DNA of 64,000 nucleotides from Bacteroidales bacterium UBA3297 (GCA_002362105.1 DETD01000019.1:262725-326724); one strand, 5' to 3'. Shown: positions 55,586 to 63,646, counted from the first letter of the stretch. Translations and numbers: made by a program. The notes: a model not told the origin generated them from the letters alone.

Positions 55586-55954
55586 TTAATTTGCATCCAG
55601 AGTTTAGAACAGAATTAATGCGTTTATGAAAAAAAGCAATTGTTTTTGTCCTTATGCAGACATTTGTCTGCTGTTTAACTTCTGTTGGCAATTGCCCCAC
55701 CTTCATGGAAGGGGCAGGCATCCCGTTGTTCTGAATAGTGGGATGTGGAAGAGGCAACTCTGTCTCTCCTCGTCCTTCCGGCGGAAATGATTCCCACACA
55801 ACGTTAAAAAAGAAACAGTCTCCGCAACCCTAAAAGCCTGGGCTGTGGAAACTTTTATCGATAGGGTAGGAGGGTGGTAACCTCCAACTTGACGATTGTC
55901 AAGAGTATGGTATATAGTGGATATAATGTATATTTAATTAAACACAACACGTTT
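55586..55954 (+). other. Long leader region before the LRR gene, with several hairpins
   Basis: After a near-consensus -7 box (TTAATTTG, 55586-55593) there are about 360 bases without a supportable gene. Hairpins visible by eye: GCAGAC/GTCTGC, GCCCC/GGGGC, GGAGG/CCTCC, and CTTGAC/GTCAAG close to the coding start. A possible short frame from the ATG at 55626 (motif MKKSNCFCPYADI) runs 54 codons but has no family resemblance. It could be a structured leader or a decayed gene start; I cannot match it to a known riboswitch class. Confidence 0.4.
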
Positions 55955-57982
55955 ATGAAAAAATTATTTTTCTTGCTCATTGTGCACCTGTTGGTCTGCA
56001 CAACGGCCTTTTCGGCCAATTACCTCACATTTACGGCAGAAGAAGACGAATCGTCGTTCCAAGTTGACTACGGGGGGGGAGAACCCTGCATCGAGTACTC
56101 GACTGACGGAGGAAACAACTGGATTTCTGCGACATTCGAAGAAGTCGTTTTAAAACACAAAGGAGATAAGGCCTTGCTGAGGGGCTCCATAGCCGGACTT
56201 GTTGAAAACGAAGAACTGCATCCCCATTTCTCTATGTCGGGAGCAATTGCGGCAAGCGGAAGTGTGATGAGTCTGGTGGATGGAGTTGGCGAAACTGAAG
56301 TGATACCTTGTGCCTATTGTTTTTCGGGTCTCTTTGAGAATTGCAACAATCTGGTAGAAGCTCCAAGTCTGCCTGCGACAACATTGAAGGTTAACTGTTA
56401 CGAAAATATGTTTGCGTCTTGCAGTGGACTGAGAAATGCACCCAAGCTGCCTGCCACTCAACTGGCGGAAAACTGTTATATGGGGATGTTTTCTGCTTGT
56501 TCTAGCTTAAAACAGGCTCCTGCCCTACCCGCAGAAACGTTGGCGAATGGCTGTTATCAGAATATGTTCGCTAGCTGCGACAGCCTGCTAGTGGCTCCCG
56601 CCCTGCCTGCCGCCACGTTGGCCGATGACTGTTATTTAGAGATGTTTTCAGGTTGTGTTAGGCTGACGCAGGCTCCCGCCCTATCCGCGGAAACGTTGGC
56701 AACGAACTGCTACAATGGTATGTTCTCGAATTGCAGTAGTCTGACTGAAGGCCCTGAACTGCCTGCCACCACGTTAGCCGTTAGCTGTTATGTGGAAATG
56801 TTTAGAGGCTGCAAAAGTCTGAAGACTGCTCCAGCCCTTCCGGCTACAACATTGGCAAAAGACTGTTATAGCCAGATGTTTTTGTATTGCGAAGGGTTGG
56901 AGACTGCACCGGCTCTGCCCGCCACTACGTTGGCCGAAAACTGCTATAAGGAGATGTTTAGTTACTGTACCAGCCTGCAACAAGCTCCAGACCTACCTGC
57001 CACTACGTTGGCCGAAAACTGTTATGTGGAGATGTTTATGGAGTGTAGCGGCTTGAAAGAAAGTCCCGCCTTGCCAGCAGAGAGGCTGACACCTAACTGC
57101 TACAACGGTATGTTCTTTGGTTGCGACAATTTACAACAGGCTTCTGCCCTGCCTGCTACGGTGTTGGCCGAAGGTTGTTATAGTAGAATGTTTGAAGGTT
57201 GTCCGCTTCTACAGAAGTCTCCAGAACTGCCTGCCGGCACGCTGGCTGAAAATTGTTACGCTTCTATGTTTGCGGAGTGTCTCGGTCTGACAGAGGCTGG
57301 ACGGATACACGCAACCGTTTTGGCAAAGGGGTGCTGTAGCTACATGTTTGACAAATGTTCTAGTTTGGTGGAGTTTCCCGACCTGACGGCCATAACCTTG
57401 GCCGACGATTGCTTTAGTTTTATGTTCAGATATTGTTCGGGGTTGGCTAAGGCTCCTGCTCTGCCTGCTACAGAGTTGTCGGCGCATTGTTACGATGGTA
57501 TGTTCTTGGGCTGCTCTAGTTTGACTGAAAGCCCAGAACTGCCTGCTACAACCTTGGCCGACGGCTGTTATACCGGCATGTTCTACAAGTGTACAAGTTT
57601 GACCAAGGTAAAAGTCGCATTTACATCTTGGCATGAATCTGCGACCGATTTCTGGTTCTTTAATGCGTCTCCAACGGGAACTTTTGTTTGTCCGGAGGGG
57701 CTGCCTGTTGAAATTGGCGTGGACCGTATACCAGAAGGTTGGATTGTAGAAAACACGTATACGGGCACGGAACGTCCACTTGCAGCCAGCCAATGCGCTG
57801 TTGTGGCGTCGGGCCTTACGATTTATGTTCGTGGGGCAAATGCCAGTGTGGAGGTCTACGATGCCCATGGCAGAATGGTGGGTAGGACTGTCGGAAAGCG
57901 AGATGAGGTGGAATTCAGTGTTCCCCGAAAGGGCGTGTATGTTGTTAAAATCGGCTCTCAGTCGCTGAAGTTGGAATTGTAA
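55955..57982 (+). CDS. Secreted leucine-rich repeat protein with 26-residue repeats and type IX sorting tail
   Basis: A 675-residue exported protein. The start is set at MKKLFFLLIVHLLVC because it begins a clean signal peptide (cleavage near AFSA); the frame is open 27 codons upstream without a signal. From about residue 125 to 540 there are 16 tandem repeats of 26 residues with consensus LPATTLAxxCYxxMFxxCxSL followed by xxAPx, a BspA-related repeat of Bacteroidales surface proteins. The last 65 residues (LTIYVRGANASVEVYDAHG, KGVYVVKIG) look like a type IX secretion sorting domain, so the protein is probably cell-surface anchored or released. Two cysteines in each repeat are conserved. Confidence 0.85.
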   Translation: MKKLFFLLIVHLLVCTTAFSANYLTFTAEEDESSFQVDYGGGEPCIEYSTDGGNNWISATFEEVVLKHKGDKALLRGSIAGLVENEELHPHFSMSGAIAASGSVMSLVDGVGETEVIPCAYCFSGLFENCNNLVEAPSLPATTLKVNCYENMFASCSGLRNAPKLPATQLAENCYMGMFSACSSLKQAPALPAETLANGCYQNMFASCDSLLVAPALPAATLADDCYLEMFSGCVRLTQAPALSAETLATNCYNGMFSNCSSLTEGPELPATTLAVSCYVEMFRGCKSLKTAPALPATTLAKDCYSQMFLYCEGLETAPALPATTLAENCYKEMFSYCTSLQQAPDLPATTLAENCYVEMFMECSGLKESPALPAERLTPNCYNGMFFGCDNLQQASALPATVLAEGCYSRMFEGCPLLQKSPELPAGTLAENCYASMFAECLGLTEAGRIHATVLAKGCCSYMFDKCSSLVEFPDLTAITLADDCFSFMFRYCSGLAKAPALPATELSAHCYDGMFLGCSSLTESPELPATTLADGCYTGMFYKCTSLTKVKVAFTSWHESATDFWFFNASPTGTFVCPEGLPVEIGVDRIPEGWIVENTYTGTERPLAASQCAVVASGLTIYVRGANASVEVYDAHGRMVGRTVGKRDEVEFSVPRKGVYVVKIGSQSLKLEL

Positions 57983-58000
57983 AGAAAAAACATAGTGTAA

Positions 58001-58027
58001 AAACTGCACCCGTATGGGGTGCAGTTT
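58001..58027. terminator. Bidirectional terminator between convergent genes
   Basis: AAACTGCACCC pairs with GGGTGCAGTTT around a 5-base loop. T-runs follow on both strands (TTTTTTTGC on plus, TTTTTACAC on minus). It serves the LRR gene and probably the convergent regulator gene. Confidence 0.85.
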
Positions 58028-58105
58028 TTTTGCTTTATGGAGGAAGAGTGGTGGCAATGTTGGCCCGTGTTCGTCTACTCGTAGTGGTTAGAAAGGGCAA
58101 GGGGG

Positions 58106-59680
58106 TTAAACAATGAAGACCCAGATGCCCGTTTTGTCGGAACCCTGACGCGTAATAACTTTGTCGCGCATGCCGCTGATTATCCGCTCGACCGTCCTGA
58201 GGGGTATTTGGGTGGTTTGTGAAATGGCGGAATGGGTGATGTGCGGATTTTCGTACAACAATTTGAGAATGCGGAGCTTTTTGTCGTTGATTTTTAGTTT
58301 CTTTTCTTTGTCTATCTGCCTAATTATAGCCAGTTTCTCTTGCCATGCGCTGTTGTTTACTTCGCCAATTATTGGGCTCTCGTTGCGCAGATTCTTATTT
58401 ACTTCGCCAACAACCCGATTTGCTTCGTCATTTTTTCTGTTATTCAGGATGTATTCGTGGAAATGTTCGCCACTTTTATAGATGTCCGCATCTTGATGTT
58501 GCGATACCTCGCCATTTTCGGCGTGTATCTGTTGTTTTCTTGGGAAGATGACCCGGAAGTTGTAATCTTCGCTGATGAACGTGACATCGGGACATTTGGA
58601 TAGGATTCTGATTATGCCTGATCCCAGTCCCCTGTACCTCATTATGTTGGAACCTATCTTTGAAATAAGCGGGTTTCTTTGGAAGGTGTTGCCTTCTTCT
58701 ATCATTTCAACGGACATACCTCCGGCTAGAGCTCCCGGACTGATAATCTCGACCCTGTTGTCGAAAATAAGGATTCTAATGGGGGCGGTCCGGATATAGT
58801 CTCGGTGAATTAGGGCGTTTTGCAGGGCCTCTTCCAAAGCGTCTACCGGGATTTCAAGTTCCCCGATGGAGTTAAACGACTGGTTGTTCTGAACACTGAA
58901 CAGGTTCGATTTGAAAAAGTCCATACTTTTCTCGTAGAGTTCGGCAAGGGTTCCCGTTAGTTCCTTGCTGTTTCTGTACTTTGAGCCCGACAGGTCGTTG
59001 CCAAAGAAAGAGACCGCTTTTACAACAAAAGATGGGTAAAACACTTGCGGCTGGTGCGCAAAAAAGAGAAGCCCAGCCATAGTTGGCGTATTGTCTTCTG
59101 CTAAAATGCTAAGATTCCGTAAGATGCGCTCTTTGTTGCCGCCGAATTCGTGTAGAGCCTTCCCCGTCAGTTTGTAGATGTAGCCGTCGATCTTGTAGTT
59201 GTCCAAGTCTCTGATGGTGCTGTTGCGGACAGGCATTTTGTCGGGGTAATAGCTGCCCGATTCTTGAAAAAGGCTGAGTATTTCGGCATTTTCGGTGATG
59301 CGCCTTTTGTCGGCCCCCTGTTTAATCCAGATGTGTCCGTTCAAGTCTTTGTAGGGCTTGTTTTTCCCTTCTTCGACGTAGACGAGAAGGAATGCTTTTT
59401 CTTCAATCAGAACCACCTCGGTCTGAATGTACAGGGTCGGACGGATTTGTTCGTTAGCGGCATTACCAACCTCTCTCGACGTGTTTTGTATGGTGGCGTA
59501 GTCCATTCCAACCAGAGTCCCTGTTTTGTCTTCCACACCAAACACTATAATTCCTCCTTTGCTGTTGGCAAAGGCTACCATTTCTTCCGCTATCTGCTTT
59601 TGGGTGGAGAACTGTCGTTTGAACTGTACGTGGGACGTTTCGCCACATTTGCATATTTTTATTAGTTCCTCTGGTTTCAT
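58106..59680 (-). CDS. AlbA_2/Schlafen-type ATP-binding regulator with C-terminal winged helix
   Basis: A 524-residue protein. The N-terminal AlbA_2 (Schlafen-type) domain is at about 5-125 (ETSHVQFKRQFS, VAFANSKGGIIVFGVED). The middle carries the HATPase_c_4-like segment (EEALQNALIHRDYIRT, GLGSGIIRILSK) at about 285-370. A hydrophilic linker (about 395-455) contains DEANRVV-GEVNKNL-GEVNN repeats, and a winged-helix DNA-binding domain ends the protein (ITHSAISQTTQIPLRTVERI). Such proteins are annotated as transcriptional regulators or as accessory genes in defence-like regions; the function here is unproven. DNA encoding the linker repeats matches repeats upstream of the gene. Confidence 0.85.
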   Translation of the reverse strand: MKPEELIKICKCGETSHVQFKRQFSTQKQIAEEMVAFANSKGGIIVFGVEDKTGTLVGMDYATIQNTSREVGNAANEQIRPTLYIQTEVVLIEEKAFLLVYVEEGKNKPYKDLNGHIWIKQGADKRRITENAEILSLFQESGSYYPDKMPVRNSTIRDLDNYKIDGYIYKLTGKALHEFGGNKERILRNLSILAEDNTPTMAGLLFFAHQPQVFYPSFVVKAVSFFGNDLSGSKYRNSKELTGTLAELYEKSMDFFKSNLFSVQNNQSFNSIGELEIPVDALEEALQNALIHRDYIRTAPIRILIFDNRVEIISPGALAGGMSVEMIEEGNTFQRNPLISKIGSNIMRYRGLGSGIIRILSKCPDVTFISEDYNFRVIFPRKQQIHAENGEVSQHQDADIYKSGEHFHEYILNNRKNDEANRVVGEVNKNLRNESPIIGEVNNSAWQEKLAIIRQIDKEKKLKINDKKLRILKLLYENPHITHSAISQTTQIPLRTVERIISGMRDKVITRQGSDKTGIWVFIV

Positions 59681-59697
59681 ACTGTTAATCTCTTTTT

Positions 59698-59790
59698 CTT
59701 CGCCAAATTTACGGAATAAATCTGATTACTTCGCCATAATTATTTAAATACTTCGTCAAAATTGTGATATCTGATTTTTTTTCTTCGTCA
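59698..59790 (-). repeat. Four phased TGRCGAAG repeats upstream of the AlbA-type regulator
   Basis: On the minus strand TGACGAAG occurs at 59790-59783 and 59758-59751, and TGGCGAAG at 59736-59729 and 59705-59698. Start-to-start distances are 32, 22 and 31 bases, close to whole turns of the helix (about 3, 2 and 3). They lie 18-110 bases before the start codon at 59680, in the promoter or leader. A candidate operator. Confidence 0.6.
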
Positions 59791-59810
59791 TTTTTTGGTA
59801 TAGGAGAGCA

Positions 59811-60034
59811 AGGTTGACACGTACCGTCTTCCAGACGGAGGGTTGTGTGTGTCTGTCCGGGGGCTTCACCCCCGGTTATGGAGATATCGTCTTCCAGACG
59901 GGGGGTGCAAGTGTGCTTTCCGTGCACGCGTTTCACATACTGGTTATGGAGGTACTGCCTTCCAGGCAGCATAGTGGGAGTTCGGTAGTCCGAGGGCGCT
60001 GCCCCCGGTTATTGAGATACCGTCTTCCAGACGG
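59811..60034. repeat. Palindromic repeat array 1 (4 units)
   Basis: Hairpin module A (CCGTCT-TCC-AGACGG) occurs at 59824-59838, 59887-59901 (first base T) and 60020-60034; variant A' (CTGCCT-TCC-AGGCAG) is at 59955-59969. Module B (CCGGGGG-CTTCA-CCCCCGG) is at 59857-59875, with a weaker copy before the last unit. Unit period is 63-68 bases. The left edge AAGGTTGACACGTACCG is shared with array 2. Located between the AlbA-type regulator and hipB; no gene is supported within. Confidence 0.9.
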
Positions 60035-60080
60035 GGACGTTTCCCGGGTATACTTTTCTTCTTCTTGAAACATTTTTGCT

Positions 60081-60136
60081 AAAGTGTCAAAATTGGGATT
60101 TTATAGCTATATTTGTTGTGTAAAGTGTCAAATTTG
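60081..60136 (+). promoter_or_regulatory. hipBA promoter with two direct-repeat operator boxes
   Basis: The 15-base boxes AAAGTGTCAAAATTG (60081-60095) and AAAGTGTCAAATTTG (60122-60136) flank the -7 element TATATTTG (60108-60115). The second ends 5 bases before the hipB ATG. Spacing start to start is 41 bases, about four helical turns, as expected for sites bound by the HipB-type antitoxin for autorepression. Confidence 0.65.
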
Positions 60137-60141
60137 ATATT

Positions 60142-60489
60142 ATGGAGAATATTTATATGCTTTCTGATGCGGAGATAACCAACAAGATTTCCGCAAGACT
60201 CAAAGAACTGAGACTAAAGCAAAACATATCTCGCCAAGATTTGGCGGTGAGTTCGGGTGTTTCATTGTCTTCTATAGTGCGTATGGAGGATGGCGATATA
60301 AAATCGTTCGAGTCATTTCTCAGAATACTAAGGACACTGGGAAAAATTGACGTGTTCCTTCCATTGGTTGAGGAGGAACTGATAAACCCGAATGAGTATT
60401 TTAAAATGATGCAAGCCAATGCAAAAAAGAGGCGTTTGCGTGCGTCAAAGAGTAATGGTGTAAATAAACAGGAGGATTCGGAATGGTAG
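60142..60489 (+). CDS. hipB: HipB-like antitoxin (XRE family)
   Basis: A 115-residue DNA-binding protein with a helix-turn-helix at about 10-70 (LKELRLKQNISRQDLAVSSG, SLSSIVRMEDG) of the XRE/Cro type. The C-terminal tail is basic (KKRRLRASKSNG). It overlaps the hipA start by 7 bases, the usual arrangement for a HipBA toxin-antitoxin operon, in which HipB neutralises HipA and represses the promoter. Confidence 0.88.
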   Translation: MENIYMLSDAEITNKISARLKELRLKQNISRQDLAVSSGVSLSSIVRMEDGDIKSFESFLRILRTLGKIDVFLPLVEEELINPNEYFKMMQANAKKRRLRASKSNGVNKQEDSEW

Positions 60490-61763
60490 ATGTTGCGCTG
60501 GTGAAGATGTTTGGCAGGACAGTTGGGACTGTCAGCTGGGATTCGCGGTATGGAGTGGCTAGGTTTGAATATGATTCAGACTTTATAAGGAGTGGTATTC
60601 AGCCTTCTCCTATACTGATGCCAACAAGAGAAGGCCGAATCTATAGTTTCAGAGAACTCGGTCAAGAAACATTTAGAGGTCTTCCGGGAATGCTTGCAGA
60701 TTCTTTGCCTGATACTTTTGGACGGGCTTTGTTTGACAAGTGGCTCTCGTTGACAGGCAGGACATGCGGAAACTCTATCGAGTCGCTTTGTTACATGGGT
60801 AAACGCTGTATGGGCGCGCTTGAATTTGAGCCTGCCATAGAGGGCGATTTCCGCTCGGAACAGAAAATAGAACTAGACAGTCTGGTCTCTGTCGCAAGGG
60901 AGGCGCTTACGTCGAAAGATAGTTTCCAAACCAATTTGAACGAAGAAAAGAAAGCTGCTATTGCAGAAATACTCCGTCTTGGAACTTCTGCCGGCGGACA
61001 AAGAGCAAAGGCTGTTATTGCCTACAACAAGAAATCGGGGGAGGTCAGATCTGGTCAGACGGAAGCTCCTAAAGGTTTTGATTATTACCTGATTAAGCTT
61101 GATGGTGTTTCTGCTACTGCCGGATTTAAGGAAACAGGGAATTATGGGCGACTTGAATACTCTTATGCAAAGTTGGTTCGCGCGTGCGGAATAGATATGG
61201 CGGAATGTTCGCTGATTGAGGAAAACGGAAGGGCGCACTTTCTTACTAAGCGTTTTGACCGTGCGGATGGAGAAAAGGTGCACATGCAAACCCTTTGTGG
61301 TATTGCCCATTATGATTACCGATTGCTGAGGGGCTATTCCTATGAGCAGGCGTTTAACATTATGCGTGGACTAAAATTGTCGTACAAGGAAGCTCAGGAA
61401 ATGTTTCGAAGGGTTGTTTTCAACGTAGTTGTTAGAAACCAGGATGACCATACGAAAAACATTTCGTTCCTAATGGACAAATACGGCAAATGGAGGCTAT
61501 CTCCTGCTTATGACATGGGTTATGCGTATAACCCTAATGGCTCATGGACGTCGGCACACCAAATGTCGGTGAATGGCAAATATGACGATATAAACCGAAC
61601 CGATTTGATGGAACTTGCTGCGCGCAATAATATCCGTAACGCAAATCAAATCATTGATGAGGTTTGTGAAATTTGTGCGGGGTGGCCTCAAATTGCCAAG
61701 GAATGTGACGTGCCTCAGACGATGATAGACCGCATAGTGCCTAATATGCTTCTGTCGTTATAA
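60483..61763 (+). CDS. hipA: HipA-family toxin kinase
   Basis: A 426-residue serine/threonine kinase of the HipA family; E. coli HipA phosphorylates glutamyl-tRNA synthetase and causes growth arrest. The N-terminal subdomain (couple_hipA, about 1-105) is followed by the kinase domain. The catalytic loop NQDDHTKN starts at residue 319 and the metal-binding SPAYDMGY follows at about 340, both with their aspartates. It is intact and full length. Repeat arrays lie on either side of the hipBA pair. Confidence 0.92.
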   Translation: MVDVALVKMFGRTVGTVSWDSRYGVARFEYDSDFIRSGIQPSPILMPTREGRIYSFRELGQETFRGLPGMLADSLPDTFGRALFDKWLSLTGRTCGNSIESLCYMGKRCMGALEFEPAIEGDFRSEQKIELDSLVSVAREALTSKDSFQTNLNEEKKAAIAEILRLGTSAGGQRAKAVIAYNKKSGEVRSGQTEAPKGFDYYLIKLDGVSATAGFKETGNYGRLEYSYAKLVRACGIDMAECSLIEENGRAHFLTKRFDRADGEKVHMQTLCGIAHYDYRLLRGYSYEQAFNIMRGLKLSYKEAQEMFRRVVFNVVVRNQDDHTKNISFLMDKYGKWRLSPAYDMGYAYNPNGSWTSAHQMSVNGKYDDINRTDLMELAARNNIRNANQIIDEVCEICAGWPQIAKECDVPQTMIDRIVPNMLLSL

Positions 61764-61810
61764 TTGATGTTTTTATCTGTTTAGATGGGATTATAGGTTG
61801 AAAGGAAGTA

Positions 61811-61903
61811 AGGTTGACACGTACCGTCTTCCAGACGGAGGATTTTGTGTTCAGTAGTCCGAGGGCGCTACCCCCGGTTATGGAGATACCGTCTTCCAGA
61901 CGG
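61811..61903. repeat. Palindromic repeat array 2 (2 units)
   Basis: Module A hairpins at 61824-61838 and 61889-61903, 65 bases apart, with a degenerate B module before the second. The left edge AAGGTTGACACGTACCG matches array 1, and the right edge AGACGGGTTGCCAT matches the end of array 3. The array follows hipA by about 50 bases. Apart from this array and the terminator at 62136, the gap 61764-62248 contains nothing I can support. Confidence 0.88.
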
Positions 61904-62135
61904 GTTGCCATTGTAAAAGAGGACGGATTTGTTCCCCTAGGAAAGAGTGGCAGAACAAAGCTCTTTATGTTTAGAACCGCTATGTGTAGACTGGCGTTTG
62001 TGATGCTAATTTTAATGAATGTAGAACTTATAATAAATATGATTCCGAAATAATATTATTTATAATTTCAACACAAATTTGTTCTGCACGGAAATTGTTC
62101 CTAAATAGTAAGCGTGGCTTACTTTTTTGATATTT

Positions 62136-62178
62136 ACGGCAAAGGTATATTTTCAATTACCTTTGCCGTTTTTTTTTT
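62136..62178 (+). terminator. Strong rho-independent terminator
   Basis: ACGGCAAAGGTA (62136-62147) pairs perfectly with TACCTTTGCCGT (62158-62169) around a 10-base loop, followed by nine further T residues. It lies about 370 bases after hipA and before the next promoter, with no intact gene directly upstream, so it may end hipBA transcripts or be a relic. Confidence 0.85.
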
Positions 62179-62210
62179 GTCTGCGAATAATAATGTGATG
62201 GAAAACACAT

Positions 62211-62218
62211 TAACTTTG
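62211..62218 (+). promoter_or_regulatory. -7 element of the small secreted protein gene
   Basis: TAACTTTG matches TAnnTTTG, 30 bases before the ATG at 62249 and just downstream of the terminator. Confidence 0.6.
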
Positions 62219-62248
62219 CTTATATTAAAATTTAATCTATTAGTAATT

Positions 62249-62896
62249 ATGACTATTATGAAAGGTTTTTTAGCGTCGCTTTTGTTGCTGTCTGCAACCA
62301 ATCTTTTCGCCGCTGATGCGGTAGATATTTACCTGAAGGGCGGAAAGGTTGTCAGTGGTTATTTTAAGGTGAAAAACATGAAGGATAAATCAAAAGTGTT
62401 CAAGTATTCGACCACAGAGGGAGGGCCCACTCAAAGTATGGAGTTGGCAGATATCGATTCGGTGGTTGTTAAGGCTGATACTGCGGTCATCGTTCCTCTG
62501 AAATGGATTGAACATAGTGACCTAGCGCTCAATAAAGAACAAGAAAAAGGTCTGTTTTTAAGGATATACAGGGGTAAGAACATTGATGGTTATGTTACTT
62601 TGTCGGATGCGCTTAAGTGGACGAGCTACCATAGAGGTGCGTTACCTGGTGTTACGCAAAATAGCAAATACCTTTACCAAGTGAGGGGCGAAGAGTTCGC
62701 TCATGCTTATTATAAGGTGCAGATTGGAGATTACGACTCTAATGTGCGCCTTATCATCAAAAAAGGGGCAAAGAAGGCCTATCCGAAACTATATGAATAT
62801 GTGCAGACGGACGAGTTCAAGCAGAAAACTAAGGGTATTTCAAAACATCCGGAGATGGTCCTTCCTTTGTTTGATGAGGTGTTTGGAACTAAGTAA
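62249..62896 (+). CDS. Small secreted protein of unknown function
   Basis: A 215-residue protein (start MTIMKGFLASLL; a second Met at 62258 is equally possible) with a signal peptide cut near LFAADA. The N-terminal part is predicted beta-rich (VDIYLKGGKVVSGYFKV, MELADIDSVVV), a type of domain often seen in exported Bacteroidota proteins. No catalytic motif is recognised. The longer frame from 62114 runs through the terminator hairpin and the promoter, so it is not the start. Confidence 0.75.
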   Translation: MTIMKGFLASLLLLSATNLFAADAVDIYLKGGKVVSGYFKVKNMKDKSKVFKYSTTEGGPTQSMELADIDSVVVKADTAVIVPLKWIEHSDLALNKEQEKGLFLRIYRGKNIDGYVTLSDALKWTSYHRGALPGVTQNSKYLYQVRGEEFAHAYYKVQIGDYDSNVRLIIKKGAKKAYPKLYEYVQTDEFKQKTKGISKHPEMVLPLFDEVFGTK

Positions 62897-62942
62897 TTAG
62901 GAAGTGTATTCATTTATAGGAAGTTGCAGATTGGTGCGGCGG

Positions 62943-63505
62943 CAAGGTTGGCACGTGTCGTTTTCCAAACTTGGGGGTGTGTGCTATTTCGGGTACGCAT
63001 TCATCTGCAACTTTTGCATACCCGGTTATTGAGGTACTGCCTTCCAGGCAGCAGGGTGTGGTGCTTGCGTCCGGGGGCTCCACCCCCGGTTATCGAGATA
63101 CCGTCTTCCAGACGGGTTGTGCGGGTGTGCTTTCCGTGTCTGCGTTCCCTTTCCTGATTATTGAGGTACTGCCTTCCAGGTAGCAAGGTGTGGTGCTTGC
63201 GTCTGGGGGCTCCACCCCCGGTTACTGAGATACCGTCTTCCAGACGGAGGGTTGTGTGTGCTGGTCCGAGGGCTTCACCCCCGGTTATCGAGATACCGTC
63301 TTCCAGACGGGGGGCTTGGTGGCGTGCTGGTCCGAGGACTTCACCCCAGTTATGGAGGTACTGCCTTCCAGGCAGCAGGGTGTGGTGCGTGCGTCCGGGG
63401 GCTCCACCCCCGGTTATCGAGATGCCGTCTTCTATACGGGGGGCTTGATGGCGTGCTGGTCTGAGGGCTTCACCCCCGGTTATCGAGATACCGTCTTCCA
63501 GACGG
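62943..63505. repeat. Palindromic repeat array 3 (about 9 units)
   Basis: After a degenerate first unit near 62957, hairpins follow at 63037 (A'), 63101 (A), 63169 (A'), 63233 (A), 63296 (A), 63361 (A'), 63425 (damaged A) and 63491 (A), with a period of 63-68 bases. Module B copies are at 63071, 63203, 63266, 63332 (damaged), 63395 and 63461. Every B-to-A (or A') gap is exactly 11 bases (ttatnGAGATa type; GAGGTA before A'). The array spans most of the 811-base gap 62897-63707, and no gene is supported within it. Confidence 0.92.
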
Positions 63506-63638
63506 GTTGCCATCTGCACACGCGTACGTTTTCAGACAGAGTAGCTATGACAGGTGCTCATGCGTTAGAAATAGGTCTTTAAATAGACTGGTTTCTCGAA
63601 AAAAGGCGTGTGTATACGTTAATTTAGATTTAAAATAC

Positions 63639-63646
63639 TAATTTTG
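63639..63646 (+). promoter_or_regulatory. -7 element and palindromic leader of the ATPase gene
   Basis: TAATTTTG matches TAnnTTTG. Between it and the ATG at 63708 lie inverted repeats: ATCGTAA (63652-63658) with TTACGAT (63680-63686), and the palindromic ACGGTAACCGT within. They may be an operator. Confidence 0.5.

Noticed and set aside
55626..55790. Short coding frame in the LRR leader
   Set aside because: No homology, no continuation, and neighbouring frames are equally open; kept only as part of the leader description.
61814..62053. A 79-codon plus-strand frame after hipA
   Set aside because: Its first half is array 2 sequence and its second half has no family match or signal; it is probably chance.
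62943..63505. CRISPR array
   Set aside because: The period is regular, but the units carry two internal palindromes, the linkers between them fall into a few repeated types in place of unique spacers, and no cas genes are present.
63001..63519. A 172-codon minus-strand frame with repeated LEDGISITGG-like peptides
   Set aside because: It is only the translation of the palindromic repeats; the same peptides appear in short frames of arrays 1 and 2, without a ribosome-binding site or family match.
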